A stretch of DNA of 64,000 nt from Diospyros lotus (taxonomy: Eukaryota > Streptophyta > Magnoliopsida > Ericales > Ebenaceae): NCBI RefSeq assembly GCF_014633365.1, contig NC_068350.1:10641922-10705921 (forward strand). Reading direction: 5' to 3'. Both the position numbers and the translations under genes were made by a program. This document shows, piece after piece, positions 1-11,170 of the stretch; position 1 is the first letter of the stretch; each line of letters opens with the position of its first letter. The notes under the pieces are model-generated. The model saw only the letters and a program-made list of their open reading frames with translations. It did no database searches and was not told the DNA's origin.

Positions 1-275
1 TTTCTAAATTCATAGTCATGTAACAATTAGGACACGTCAACTCTTAACGTCGATTAAACACTTCGATCTATTAAAAGGATCTTCCCAAAGCATCTCGAAA
101 GAACTCAGGACATTCCTTAAATCCCAACTAAATGAGAGTCATTGACTGATTAAACTCATAAAATTCGATAACTATGTCTGATCTAGTCTAGGGTGATTGA
201 AATGATGTATCAGAACTCTTTCGACATTAAAAAGTCTCTCTAATTGTACATGCCTTGGCCAAGTACTCCTACAAT
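1..275. repeat. Direct repeat, copy 1 (LTR-like), abutting the MULE
   Basis: These 275 bases recur at 7570-7844 with only two substitutions that I can find. The second copy lies in a longer copia LTR-like region, so this is probably a piece of the same LTR family. It runs off the left edge of the window. Its right edge coincides with the first base of the MULE terminal inverted repeat, whereas copy 2 continues into different sequence. No coding content is seen. Confidence 0.85.
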
Positions 276-320
276 GCTATTCGGCCAGAAGTAGTACCCG
301 AAGAAGTGCCACCCCCAGAA
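276..320 (+). repeat. MULE left terminal inverted repeat
   Basis: Forty-two of 45 positions match the reverse complement of 7153-7197. The three bases outside it (AAT) also match across the two ends, so the true boundary could be 273. Confidence 0.88.
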
Positions 321-1027
321 GAGAATTACAATTTCACCCCTTATCCAATTGACAGAAATACCCCTATTCAAATTTGAGTCCTTCCCTCGCTCCGACGCTC
401 AATCTCTGACTCCCTTCTATCTTCTCTCTCAGTTGCTCTCTCTCTGTGTCTTCTCTCTTGTTCGACCCTAGCCATCGCGAAGTCTCTCACTGTTCTCACT
501 ACCTTCTCTCTTACTTGCTCTCTCTTGTTCTCTCTAAATCGACCTCCCCCATCACTCAAAACTAAACTGGCCGTAGTGCGACCCGTCTTCTCGGATCGAA
601 GAAGGGTCATCGTCTTTTGCCCGTACGATTTCATCTCCGGCCCTCTCTCGACTCCATTGGCTCCGATCTAAAAGGAGGGAGGTAAGTCTTTTAGACATTT
701 TAGTCATGAGCACACATCCATCCTATATACGTATATACGCATTTTCTAGCTTTGGCCGAGACTTTAATGTTAGATCTAGGGAGATTGTGCCGTTGGATCT
801 TGCTGGTTTTAGGGTATGTTGGTCGATGGGCCTTTGGGTGTCTGGTGGTTGCCTATGATCACTGGAAACCACCGGCCACCGTGGCTGGTGGCGACTGACA
901 GTCCGCATTTGGGTTGCGACGTCTTTGTATCTAATGTGTTAGACATTGTTTCTATTGAGTTAGACCACATTTTGTGTCTAAAAGACTTTAGTCATCAAAT
1001 ACAAAGATTATTCAAATGTGATGATGG

Positions 1028-1127
1028 GTTGCGAATTCATCTTTAGCACACATCAGATACAAATATGACTAAAATGAGCAGGGTTGCGACTTTAGCACAC
1101 ATCAGATACAAAGATGACTAAAATGTG
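1028..1127 (+). repeat. Subterminal motif repeats upstream of the transposase gene
   Basis: The motif TTTAGCACACATCAGATACA, followed by AA(A/G/T)ATGACTAAAATG, occurs twice in direct orientation. Partial and inverted copies (ATGTGTGCTGA, TTTAGCACACATG) continue to about 1160. A degenerate relative lies at 905-1020. Such arrays in MULE subterminal regions can be transposase-binding or promoter sequence; that role is inferred. Confidence 0.6.
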
Positions 1128-1320
1128 TGCTGATGACTAAAATGTCTTTAGCACACATGAATAATCTAACATTGTTTCTATTGTTGGTTTCCATTGTTTC
1201 TATTTCTCTGTATATATTCATGTACCATATTATACTTCTAATAAAGTATTGATTTTCTATAATTTTTTTAATTTGATTGTAGGCAATCAATTCTAATTTA
1301 GGAGATGAAGGAAAGCCCCA

Positions 1321-4037
1321 ATGAGTAACATAGGTATGTATGAGAAAATTAGTGATTTAAAACAAGAAAAACAAAATGTTTATGCAAATTATATAGGTAA
1401 CATTGTATTCTCTTATGCGTGTGCCTTGTTTGATCTAGTGAATCATAGTGTGCTTCCGGAATTAGCCGAAGATAATGAGGAAAATTGCCAAGATAATGAG
1501 GGTCCTCCGTTAAATGACGAAGTATCAGGAGAATACAATGATCTTGTCCCTAAGGTTGGAATGAAATTCAATTATGAGAATGAAATTTATGAATTTTACA
1601 AACAATATGCTTACCATGTGGGTTTTCCAATAAAAAAAAGGAATTCGAAGAAGGGTGAGGATGGGGTCGTAAGATATGTGACTTATGCATGTAGTCGAGA
1701 GGGCAAAAGAACTAGTCAAGCTAGCACTTCTTTGAAGCCTCAACCAACAATTCGAATAGGGTGTAAAGCTAAGATCACAGCCATATTAGTTGTTTTAGGA
1801 ACATGGCAAATAAGCACCATCCATCTTGAGCATAACCATGAAACAAGTCCAAGCAAATCTAGGTTGTATAAATGTAATAGACAGTTGAACGATCAGGTGA
1901 AGCGACAACTTCAAGTTAATGATATAGCTGGAATCTCGCTACAGAAAAGTTATAACTCAGCTGTTGTTGAGGCTGGTGGGTATGAGAATCTGACATTTGT
2001 GGAAAAAGATTGTAGAAATTATATTGATAAGGTGAGAAAGTTAAGACTTGGGGAAGGAGATGCTATTGCTATTCAAGCGTATTTTTCTAAAATGCAAGCC
2101 CTTTGTCCGGGTTTCTACTTTAGTGTCGACTTGGATGAAGAGTATCAATTGAGGAATGTATTTTGGGCGGATAATAGATGTAGACAAGCGTATAAGGAAT
2201 TTGGCGATGTTGTGACATTCGACACCACATACCTGACCAATAGGTACGACATGCCATTTGCTCCATTTGTTGGTGTAAATCACCATGGGCAGTCGACACT
2301 ATTTGGATGTGGTCTACTTTCGAACGAGGACACTAGGACTTTTGTGTGGCTATTTAGTACATGGCTTCAGTGCATGGAGGATCAAGCTCCCACTGGAATA
2401 ATCACTGACCAGGATAGGGCTATGCAAAACGCAATTGAGATAGTTTTCCCTAACACGAAGCACAGGTGGTGTTTGTGGCATATACTAAAGAAGTTGCCTG
2501 AAAAGTTTGGGAACCATAGTTACGAGGCTTCAATTCTTTCGGCTGTACATGATGTTGTGTATGAATCACATAGTCCTGAAGTATTCGAGCAAGGTTGGAG
2601 TTTAATGATTAAGAAATATGCACTGCATGACAACGATTGGTTGTCTGGACTATACACACAAAGAGCCCGTTGGGTGCCATGTTTCTTGAAAACTAGTTTT
2701 TGGGCAGGAATGTCAACAACCCAGCGGAGTGAGAGCATGAATGCATTTTTTGATGGTTATGTACACTCAAAAACTTCATTGAAGCAATTTGTTGAACAAT
2801 ATGAGCGTGCATTGAGGTCTAAAGTTGAAAAGGAGTTTCAGGCAGACGTTAAGTCATTTTCTCAGATGGTCCCATGCGCATCGAGATATCCCATGGAGAA
2901 ACAATTTCAAGAAGTATACACAATCTCAAAATTCAAGGAGTTTCAGAATGAGTTCACAGGGAAGATGTATTGCGAGGTTGTGTCTATCGAGGAGGGGTCG
3001 CTTGGTACGAGGTACAAGGTGCGCGAAGATATCATATTTGACGAAAGATTCAAGGAGAGAAAATTTTCAGTTGATATTGACAAAGAGAAATGCAATTTTA
3101 TTTGTAGTTGTCATATGTTTGAGTTTAGGGGAATAATATGCAGACATATGGTCACAGTATTGATTCGAGATGGTATCAGATCACTTCCTGACAAGTATAT
3201 CTTAAGGCGGTGGAGGAGAGATCTCAGTAGATCCTACACGAGAGTAAAGATTAATTATAACGGTTGGATTAGTACGCCTAGTCAGTTAAGATACGATAAG
3301 CTGTGCAGTGTGTTTGCAAAGATTGCAGACTTGGTTGCAGATGATGAAGATAGTACCCGGGAAACTATGGAGTGGATGGAATCTCAATTGGCTGCATTGA
3401 GGAAATCTAATACGAAGCCTAGTTGTGGTAGTAATATACATGTTGAAGATAGTGTGCAAGAACAATTTCCTGATTCTGGAGAGGCAGCTACAGCTTCAAG
3501 CGTGCAAATTTTGGATCCAAGATGCTCGCAGACAAAGGGAGCCCCTAGGAAGCTTCGCAATAAGGGTCCATTGGAAACGAGTTCTAAGAAAGCGAAGAAG
3601 GTGCCATTGGAAAGGAGTTCCAAAAAAGCGAAGGTATGCTATAATTTTTTGTTTAATTATCTAATAATGTAGTGTTCAAATTTCCAATTGTAATGGTCGT
3701 TACTTTCGTTTGATGTCTAGGTGGGATCCTCGAAAGTAAACGAAGGCAATGCTCCGATGCAAAACATTATTCAAGACAATCAAGTATTTAGTGAAGGATT
3801 TACACAAGGACAATATCACGATTTGGCATCATTCTCATGCTCAGAATTAATGGTAAGTACTTGGATGATATTTGGGTAATAATCTAAGTTGTCATTTTTT
3901 AAATTTTTGGACTTTCGTTTAGGTTATATTCTAGTGCTTGCTTTTTTCTTTTGCAGGCTTCTTTTGGTACAGCTCAACCCTTCATGCCAATGTACGTGCC
4001 CCATCCACAACCCGATGACAACCCACCAGATGTTTGA
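1321..4037 (+). CDS. FAR1/FHY3-like MULE transposase
   Basis: Predicted cut-and-paste transposase acting on the surrounding element's ends in the nucleus. Three coding exons are proposed: 1321-3633, 3721-3852 and 3957-4037 (GT..AG introns, both phase 0), giving 841 aa. A FAR1-type DNA-binding domain spans roughly residues 88-175 (YEFYKQYAYHVGF; CSREGKR; EHNHE). The MULE DDE core has likely catalytic acids D301 (FDTTY), D363 (TDQD) and E471 (QRSESMN), plus the CLWH motif at 384-387. A SWIM zinc finger has C595, C597, C607 and H609. The Lys/Arg-rich tail around 745-771 could act in nuclear import. The host light-signalling factors FHY3 and FAR1 are domesticated relatives, but this copy is still inside inverted repeats, so transposase is the better call. 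No stop or frameshift was seen. The start is the first ATG of the open frame; an upstream 5'UTR intron is possible (an acceptor-like TTGATTGTAG lies just before it). Confidence 0.85.
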
Positions 4038-5381
4038 GGCATGTGTAACCCTTTTAGTGTTGAAACTGGATGTGGTCTACTGTTTTTTACATGTTAATAT
4101 ATACGAACTGCAATGGTTTTACCTCTCACTTGAGAGGAGAATTTTTGTGTTTAGTGTTTTACTTTCATAGTTTACTCTCATATTTTGTGTTTTCACGCTT
4201 GCAGGCAAAGAAGCACATGGAATTTGTTTGTCGAATGAAGCACTACATTACCATGCCTCTCTTCATAGATAGGACAGCCAAGGCAATTTTTAAATTTTCT
4301 CTGTAAAACCTATTGACTTGGAATTAGATGTTGTTGCTTATGAGACAGGATGTGTCTTAGCATTGTCCTTCATGAAAAGTAGATTTGTATTCAGGTGAAA
4401 CGTTATGAGCAACTTCCAGCCTCTCAAACATGCTACATTGTGGTATAGCTGAAACTTTGTGCCTTTATTGAGCAGAGTAGTTAAAAAGGATGCAGGTTCT
4501 CAAGTTCAAGTAGATGGAAGAAGGCTTGGTTCAAGTTGTATTGAGCTTCTATAAAATGGTTGTGCTAATTGTCACCCTTTATTATTGTTAGGGCAGATTT
4601 ACTATGCTAGACTTGTTTGTATGATTATGGATCATTTACCCCATCGTGATGCTTAGCATCATAGTTTAATGACATAGCCTGCCTTTTGTTCCCTATTATT
4701 TTCCATGTTGATATGCAAAGATCATCCAAGTGTCTGCGTATTTATGGAATGATGCATTGAAAGAAAAAATAAAGTCACATTGTTCTTTATGTGTTTGCCA
4801 TAACAGCTGGATTTGATACTGTATTGGATTTGAGAAAATATTGTCACACTGCATGATATGGTAATTGCACAGAGGAAACATTGTAAGATATGCGCATTAG
4901 GTCCCCTCCTCTCTACACAGATGCTCAAGTTTGTTTTAGATCCATAGAAAATCAACTCTTTCCTAAAATTAAAAGGGGAAAAAAAAAAAAGAAACGCTCA
5001 CAAAGAAACAAAGAAAGGAGAGAAAAATAAATAAAAAGATGCAACCCCACTCACACAGAAGATAAGCCTGGACATTGTTAAGTTTGTAATTTCAATTCAA
5101 TTCTTCTCCATCCAAGCTGCTGGACTTGATGCGAGAATTCTGGAATGTTGGCATTTGGTAGATATATCTTTCTTTACATCATGTCCATGGATTTTTTGAA
5201 ATCAAGTGCAAGATATATCTTTGGCTATTCATTCTTCCATACCTTAGATGGTGAGAAAGATGTACATACACGTACATAAAGGTGATGGATACGAATACAA
5301 ACATATCTTCAAATATCATTGATATGAAAATACTAACAACAAACACAATCATTAATTTAGGTACTATACACAAGTACATAA
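4038..5381. other. MULE interior between the two convergent genes
   Basis: This is the shared 3' side of the transposase gene (plus) and the GRF-finger gene (minus). It is AT-rich with an A-run near 4979-4992, and probably contains the 3' UTRs and polyadenylation sites of both. I see no further credible reading frame. Confidence 0.5.
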
Positions 5382-5949
5382 TTACATCAAAGCAAAATAC
5401 CTAAATCTACTTCCATCATTTTTCATCACCCATAAACTGAATAAAAAACAAGCCAATCCTAACACTATCATACCTTTAACAAACCTTTTGTCTTTTGTTT
5501 TATACTCTTGAAGTTTCATTTTTAATTTTATATTTTCTTGTACAATAGAGCTAAGCTCTATCTGAAGCTTCAATAACTTTTCTTTTTTCCTTAAAGTCTT
5601 TTTTTGAAAAATCTTGACTTGTTCTTCTAAAGCTTTCCCCTTATCGAACAATACTCCACATAATATTTTCTCACGCGCTGTGCGTTCATCATCGATCCAT
5701 TGAAACCATCTGCAATCATCATCCTGTCCATCAAATCATCCAACAATTAATTTCATTTATATTAACGACTTATACATTTATAAGAGAATAAATTACCTTC
5801 CAAAACCGACATCTCAAGAATTTTCTTCCAGGATTACTCTTAGTCCATGATGTGTAGCACTTTACAGATACACCGTGCTTACACACAATTGTCTGATGCG
5901 AACTACATGAGTTAATTGAAGCTTCTTCCATTTCTAAAATAGAAGCCAT
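5382..5949 (-). CDS. GRF zinc-finger, coiled-coil, tail-anchored protein carried by the MULE
   Basis: Two exons, 5797-5949 and 5382-5723, separated by a 73-bp GT..AG phase-0 intron, encode 164 aa. Residues 23-60 form a GRF-type zinc finger: C23, H25-G26, TSWT followed by NPGRKF, C47, and after the splice C55-RWFQW. The intron interrupts the finger, which supports the splice model. Residues about 80-130 are Lys/Glu/Leu-rich and predicted coiled coil. Residues about 134-151 (VKGMIVLGLACFLFSLWVM) form a C-terminal membrane segment, so a tail anchor is likely. GRF fingers bind single-stranded nucleic acid in characterised proteins; plants have many short GRF-plus-coiled-coil proteins of unknown function. 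It is antisense to, and convergent with, the transposase gene. Its role for the element is unknown; it could be an accessory gene or a captured host fragment. The start is the first in-frame ATG. Confidence 0.72.
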
Positions 5950-6720
5950 AAATCCTGAGATAGTAAATTTCTTAAACAAAACAAATAAAGTTTATCAAAT
6001 AGAGCCATAACAAATAAAATTTATATTCTTAAACAAAACAATATGCTCAGATCAAATAGAGGACCAAACAATGGTTAAATTGAAAACAATAAATTAAAGA
6101 ACCATAACAAATAGTAGTCGCACTCAGACTTCTCAATACAAAATAATAAATTCTAGTCAAACAATGGTTAATCAAATAGAGCACCAAACTGTCTTTTTTT
6201 TTTAAAAAAAATTATTATTACTAAAGGAACAAACCTAACTAATTATACAATTTCAGTTGGAACATGGGTCAATTGAAAACTAAGACATGGATCATACAAT
6301 TTCAACACTTCCATTCCTGGATTCCTCACCCAGTGACCCAAAAAATATTGCCAGAGAATAAATAATTCAACACTTCCATTCATGGATCCAAGATGCTAAA
6401 AAAGATGATACATGAATCACAGAAATAAATGAATCACAAAGATGCCGAGTATCCAAAATAAATCACAAAGATTATGTATGCCTAGTATCCAAAATAAATC
6501 ACAAAGATGCTCCATAAATCACGATTAAACTTTCAAAAAACCCAAATTGCGCATATATACATATATATCATGGATGTATGTCGGAAATCATTACTGATAA
6601 AACTAAAAGACTTACCTTCGTGTAGATCTGGGCCACTTATACCATGAAAATATGCTCGGATCAAAGATCAAACGGTTAGATCAAAGATCAGAATGCTTGA
6701 GATACAACGAAAGATGTTGC
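5950..6720. other. MULE interior, upstream of the GRF-finger gene
   Basis: AT-rich, and probably the promoter and 5' UTR of the minus-strand gene. The phrase ATCAAATAGAGnACCAAAC recurs near 6050 and 6173. The phrase ATCCAAAATAAATCACAAAG recurs at about 6450-6505 as a short tandem array with a third partial copy. No other gene was seen. Confidence 0.5.
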
Positions 6721-7060
6721 AGAAGGAGGCAAGGAAGCTATTTCAATGGAGAGGGAGATAGAGGGTCGTTTCAGTGCGGGCGACAGTGAGAGAAGCAACG
6801 GCCAGTAGGCAGAGAAAGACCAATGGCTAACAGGGAGAGGGTCGTGGAGAGGGTCGTTTCAGCGCTAGCCCGAGAGGGATGGAAGACACGGCCGGCAGGG
6901 AGAGAAAGACCTACGACCGACAAGGAGAGAGACACTGATAGCCAGTAAGGTGAGGGGAGGCAAGGAAGCAGGGAGAGGGAGACCGAGGGCTTGGCAAGAA
7001 AAAGGGAAAGGAGATGGAGGGGTCGTTCTGAGAAAGGAGGAGGAGAGGGTCGAAGAAGGC
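6720..7060. repeat. GA-rich repetitive subterminal region of the MULE
   Basis: Imperfect repeats of GAGAGGGTCGTTTCAG and CAGGGAGAGAAAGACC alternate through this stretch. The mirrored CT-rich stretch at about 390-540 lies just inside the left end. The apparent reading frames here are a by-product of the low complexity. Confidence 0.6.
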
Positions 7061-7152
7061 CGAAAATTTTGAAATACATGATTTTGAGCCACAAATCATA
7101 TCGCGAGATTCCCCAATATTTTGGCCTAAAAATATCGCGATATTTTTCGATA

Positions 7153-7197
7153 TTCTGGCGGTGGCACTTCTTCGAGCACTACTTCTGGCCGAATAGC
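7153..7197 (-). repeat. MULE right terminal inverted repeat
   Basis: Reverse complement of 276-320 with three mismatches. Just inside it, ATATCGCGATATTTTT and nearby text make a short extra palindrome. Confidence 0.88.
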
Positions 7198-7569
7198 ATT
7201 ACACATTTTCCTTTCCAATTTTGCAGGCCACTGCGCACCAGTCGCCTCTGCAGCCCACTGCGCCATGTCCCATTTCCTATCAGTTCAATTTTCCTTTTGT
7301 CATGCCTCTAGAGAACCACTCCTCCAATTTTAATCTTGGACTTTTCAACATCAAATAATCACTTTGCTTTATTTAATTAATTTTTTATAGTATAATATAT
7401 TATATGTATAATAATTCTATATAAAATATTATATAAAAATTATTTGCACAATGAAAATAATTCTTATAATTAATTATCTCACTAAAAATATCAGTAACTC
7501 TTATTGATGGAAGAACAGCCAACCAATTCAGATTCACTAATTCTGAGTATTACCTACTTAGGGTGTGAC
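7198..7569. other. Unassigned AT-rich spacer
   Basis: Starts with a Cys/His/Pro-codon-like stretch (GCAGGCCACTGCGCACC) and becomes very AT-rich. It does not continue the sequence found left of the MULE. No gene was seen. Confidence 0.4.
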
Positions 7570-8507
7570 TTTCTAAATTCATAGTCATGTAACAATTAGG
7601 ACACGTCAACTCTTAACGTCGATTAAACACTTCGATCTATTAAAAGGATCTTCCCAAAGCATCTCGAAAGAACTCAGGACATTCCTTACATCCCAACTAA
7701 ATGAGAGTCATTGACTGATTAAACTCATAAAACTCGATAACTATGTCTGATCTAGTCTAGGGTGATTGAAATGATGTATCAGAACTCTTTCGACATTAAA
7801 AAGTCTCTCTAATTGTACATGCCTTGGCCAAGTACTCCTACAATCACCGACAGACTGATATTGCATAGGATCTTCGTCCTCACCCAATGAAAGATAGTGA
7901 ATCCTATTAGCGAGCATCTATCTTCATACATCACTGCACAAAGACCACATAGAGAGTATCCCCACCTCTTACACTGGATAGTTTTGTTCAACGAAAAATT
8001 CCTGACACTAGTGTACAAGACAACTCTGTCACTTCCAATCAAATGACCAAATACACAATTAAGAACCAACAACAAATCATTAATCCTTTAACCCATGTGA
8101 TTTGTCGCATGCGTCGCATTCAGTGGATGTTCTACCAATACCCACCCATATATTTATTATATGCATCTCATGTAATGTGATATGTGACTCACTACCCCAT
8201 CTCATTGGTATCTCATGCCCAACAATAATAGTAGCCCATATGTCAGTCCACTAATTAATAAATCATAGTCCACTCCTGATAAATTTGAGAATCGAGAATA
8301 CCTTTAAGAAATCTTGAACTAAAAATTATCGTCATATATTCTTAACTCTTAAGAATATGATCACTACAAGAAAATCTAGGGACTGATTCATATTTAAATA
8401 GAAAGCTATGAATGAAGATATAATCATTTAGATAACAAGTAAGATTATATTATTAGGTCCAACATTTATACTAAACGTCATCTAAATCTAATATTAGAGC
8501 ACTAACA
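7570..8507 (-). mobile_element. Copia LTR-like fragment (contains direct repeat copy 2)
   Basis: The first 275 bases duplicate 1-275. On the minus strand the region would begin TGTTAGTGCTCTAATATTAG at 8507, directly downstream of a copia RNase H relic, which is where a 3' LTR should start. The far end is not resolved. No intact ORF is present. Confidence 0.55.
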
Positions 8508-8539
8508 TTAATAATCTCTCTTTGTACTAATGCTAATTT

Positions 8540-9420
8540 ACATGACACTCACCAAATCATTGCTTGATATATCATACCATTTTCTCAAGATGGCAATCCA
8601 GCTGTCACTCTATCATAGCTTTAGGTAGTATATCTGTAAAGTTCTCTGATACAACTATTTGCACCCGTACATCTCACGTAGGAATGACAATTGCAACCGA
8701 AATCGTGGAGAACCGAATCAAAATCAAACCAATCAACGCGGTTAAAAACTGTTTGACTGGGTAATAGTTTGGTTTGGGGAAAAACCGAACACTATTTCAA
8801 TTGATATGGTTTGGTTATGGTTTTTACTAAATCTAAATCAAAACTCGAACCGAATGTGTGGGTAATCGAATCGAATATACATATATATACAATAGATATT
8901 TATTTATTTAATATATATTATATATACACATAATATATATTGACTAATGCATTACAAATATATAAAATATTTAACATTTATAAAATAATTAACAAATAAA
9001 AATAAAACCTAATCTTAAATTATTTTATTTTTATCAATCAAATAATTATATCCAAGAAGTTTGAAGTTAATTTGTAACTTTATGCAAGAAAAATTTAACT
9101 TTATTAGGATTTATCTTTGTTTGTTGTGGAGTTATCAAAAAATTTTATGAATGTTATTTGTAAGAGTTTGTCTTTGTTTGTTGGTATGGATCAAACTAAA
9201 AAAATTATAGTTAAAATCGAAATCGAATTGTTTGGTTATGATTTTTAATTTTTAAAACCAATGTGTAATAGTTTGATTTTAATTTTAGTAGTTTAAGTTT
9301 GGTTTGATTATAGTTTTGACAAAAACTGAAACCAAACCGAATCATTGCTAACCCTAATCTCACGATGTCTTATCTCTAAAAGAATAGCATATCTTAGATG
9401 TTGGGATAAAATTGTTATTT
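8540..9420 (-). pseudogene. Ty1/copia RNase H C-terminus relic, split by a hAT element
   Basis: Translation of the minus strand gives fragments such as SENFTDILPKA and, across the hAT insertion, YSFRDKT. These match the usual copia RNase H tail (the ...ADIFTK region). Stop codons and lost residues show it is dead. It flows into the LTR-like sequence at 8507 and so belongs to the same old minus-strand element. Confidence 0.6.
8679..9356. mobile_element. Non-autonomous hAT element with 8-bp target duplication
   Basis: The ends are TAGGAATGACAATTG and, reading inward from the right, TAGGGTTAGCAATGA. The flanks 8671-8678 and 9357-9364 are identical (ATCTCACG), an 8-bp duplication as expected for hAT. 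The interior consists of AAACCGAACC-type subterminal motifs around an AT-rich core, with no transposase. Confidence 0.88.
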
Positions 9421-10684
9421 TTGCTTAATTTGTTAATGGTAAAGAAGATATATATTATTTTTGAAAACAGATAAGTGGTCAGTAGAAAAACATTAGAGGT
9501 GATGTGTGAAATTTACCTTGAATTTAATTATGAACCAATTATGATTGAGTCTTAAATTTTAAACTCATTTAACCGAAAAGGGAACCAAACTAATTAAAAT
9601 CATGTACAGTTTAATTCAACAAAAAAATATTTAAAAAATAAACATCCAAACAAGTTAACCAAAACCGAAACTGCAACTGTGCAACCAATACAAGAAGAAG
9701 CCAACAATTAAGAGCAACTACAAATAAATACCGGTCTGAATATAAGTTAAAATGCAAGACCGACAATGCAATTAAAGTTTCTAAATATATAATATAATAT
9801 AATTAAACCAAAAACTGGAACAATAACAATGAAACAAAGGCAGTGCAAGGCTTTGTATGTTATGTTGCAGAATGCAAGTTCTGTTTGAGCCTTTGACGTT
9901 TGTATATGGGCTTGGGCCTCTCTTTTTTTTGAAAGGAATGGACCGGTCCAAGTTCCAACCGCCTTCTCCTTCAGCCAGTACGTAAAGAATCCCTGGCCTT
10001 TACCATTCAATCAGCAAAATACCCCCTTTCTTCTTCAATCTTATAAATAACTTTATAATTTTGGTCAATTCATGCAAATTCAAGCAGATTGCTAGGTTAA
10101 ATTAACTAAAGAAGACACCTCTAGTTTCACTAAAAAATGAATCACGCCACTATGACTCCTGCCTTCGCTACCATCATCGTCTTTCAACAATGCTGAGTTG
10201 ATTTCCTTCACCGCCAATGACAATCAAAGGCTCTCTAGATGCTGATCATTGTTTGTCATTTGACACTCTGACAAACCGCCGCTCTCGCAACCACCTCCAC
10301 AACTGCCGCCATCACTGCCTCCAAAGTCGCCGCCGCCATCTACGCTAGAACCACTGCCTTCAAAGCCCTCGCTGCCCATTACGTACTCCAGTATCATGGC
10401 TGGTTGCGAATGTTGGCCACAGTCAATGTAGATGCATTAAGGTTGTAAATGAGTAGAATTAGAGTTAGAATTGTTAGACTTGGGTGGATTTGAATTAATT
10501 ATTTTGAAACTAAAATTTAACCCTATTATTATTTGATGAAAATTACGCATGTACCCATAATTTATTTGAAATGATAGAGACTCCTTCACCATTATAAAAT
10601 ACTTTTTCCGGTACTAATTTCTTTTTTTTTTTAATTCGAAAATATCATTTCCCTCCCTCATTCCTCTTTAATTTCTTCTTTTTG

Positions 10685-10715
<31 letters not shown>

Positions 10716-11170
10716 ATTTACAAAAATTACTAATAGTGAATTATTTGGTTTATATATTTTAGTTTATAAGTTTGTATACATTATTGAGATAGACTATTTT
10801 CAGTTCGCATTGCACTTGTTTTTTACGGTTCAGATTATAAAAATTTTTAAATGTCCCTTAATATATAAAGTGTATGAGAATAAAAATTAATTAAGAATAT
10901 TTAAAATATTTCATAGCTTGGAATACAAAAAATAAATATAGTTCAAATTGAAAGTAGTTTTATTCTTTTTACATTTAGGTTGAATTTATATATATTTAAC
11001 TTTATATTTTATGCATAGGAAGTATATTTATTTATATATATGTAGGTTTTATTTACTTTAAATAAATATATTTTTATAGATTAAATTTATAAATATATAT
11101 AGTTATATTTGTATATAACTATATTTTCTACATAAATATTTTTATTTAATTTCTATATTTTTGTAATTAC
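9421..11170. other. AT-rich intergenic DNA with no supported gene
   Basis: A Pro/Ala/Thr-codon-rich patch at about 10260-10380 (repeated CCGCC, CCTCC) could be a decayed gene fragment, but it has no open frame of useful length. A TA microsatellite lies at about 10685-10710. Nothing else was identified. Confidence 0.4.

Larger units (their letters stand above)
276..7197. mobile_element. Mutator-like DNA transposon (MULE) with transposase and passenger gene
   Basis: The first 45 bases (276-320) and the last 45 (7153-7197) form terminal inverted repeats with three mismatches; each begins GCTATTCGGCCAGAAGTAGT when read inward. Between them lies a gene for a MULE/FAR1-type transposase on the plus strand and a GRF zinc-finger gene on the minus strand. 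The 9-11 bp target duplication usual for MULEs is not recognisable in the flanks, so the ends may have been rearranged after insertion. At 6.9 kb with an open transposase frame this looks potentially autonomous, although activity cannot be read from sequence. Confidence 0.85.

Noticed and set aside
6771..7099. Overlapping frames rich in Leu/Ser/Pro on the minus strand
   Set aside because: Low-complexity GA-rich subterminal DNA of the MULE; three phases are open together.
267..7206. The 275-bp direct repeats as a MULE target-site duplication
   Set aside because: MULE duplications are 9-11 bp. These are 275 bp, and the second copy lies about 370 bp beyond the right terminus.
8363..8378. CACTACAAGAAAATCT, identical to a CACTA transposon terminus
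   Set aside because: It lies inside LTR-like sequence, has no subterminal repeats after it and no partner terminus. It is probably chance or a tiny remnant.
9747..10010. 87-codon minus-strand frame with a hydrophobic C-terminus
   Set aside because: No ATG-context support, AT-rich hydrophobic tail typical of chance frames, and no recognisable domain.
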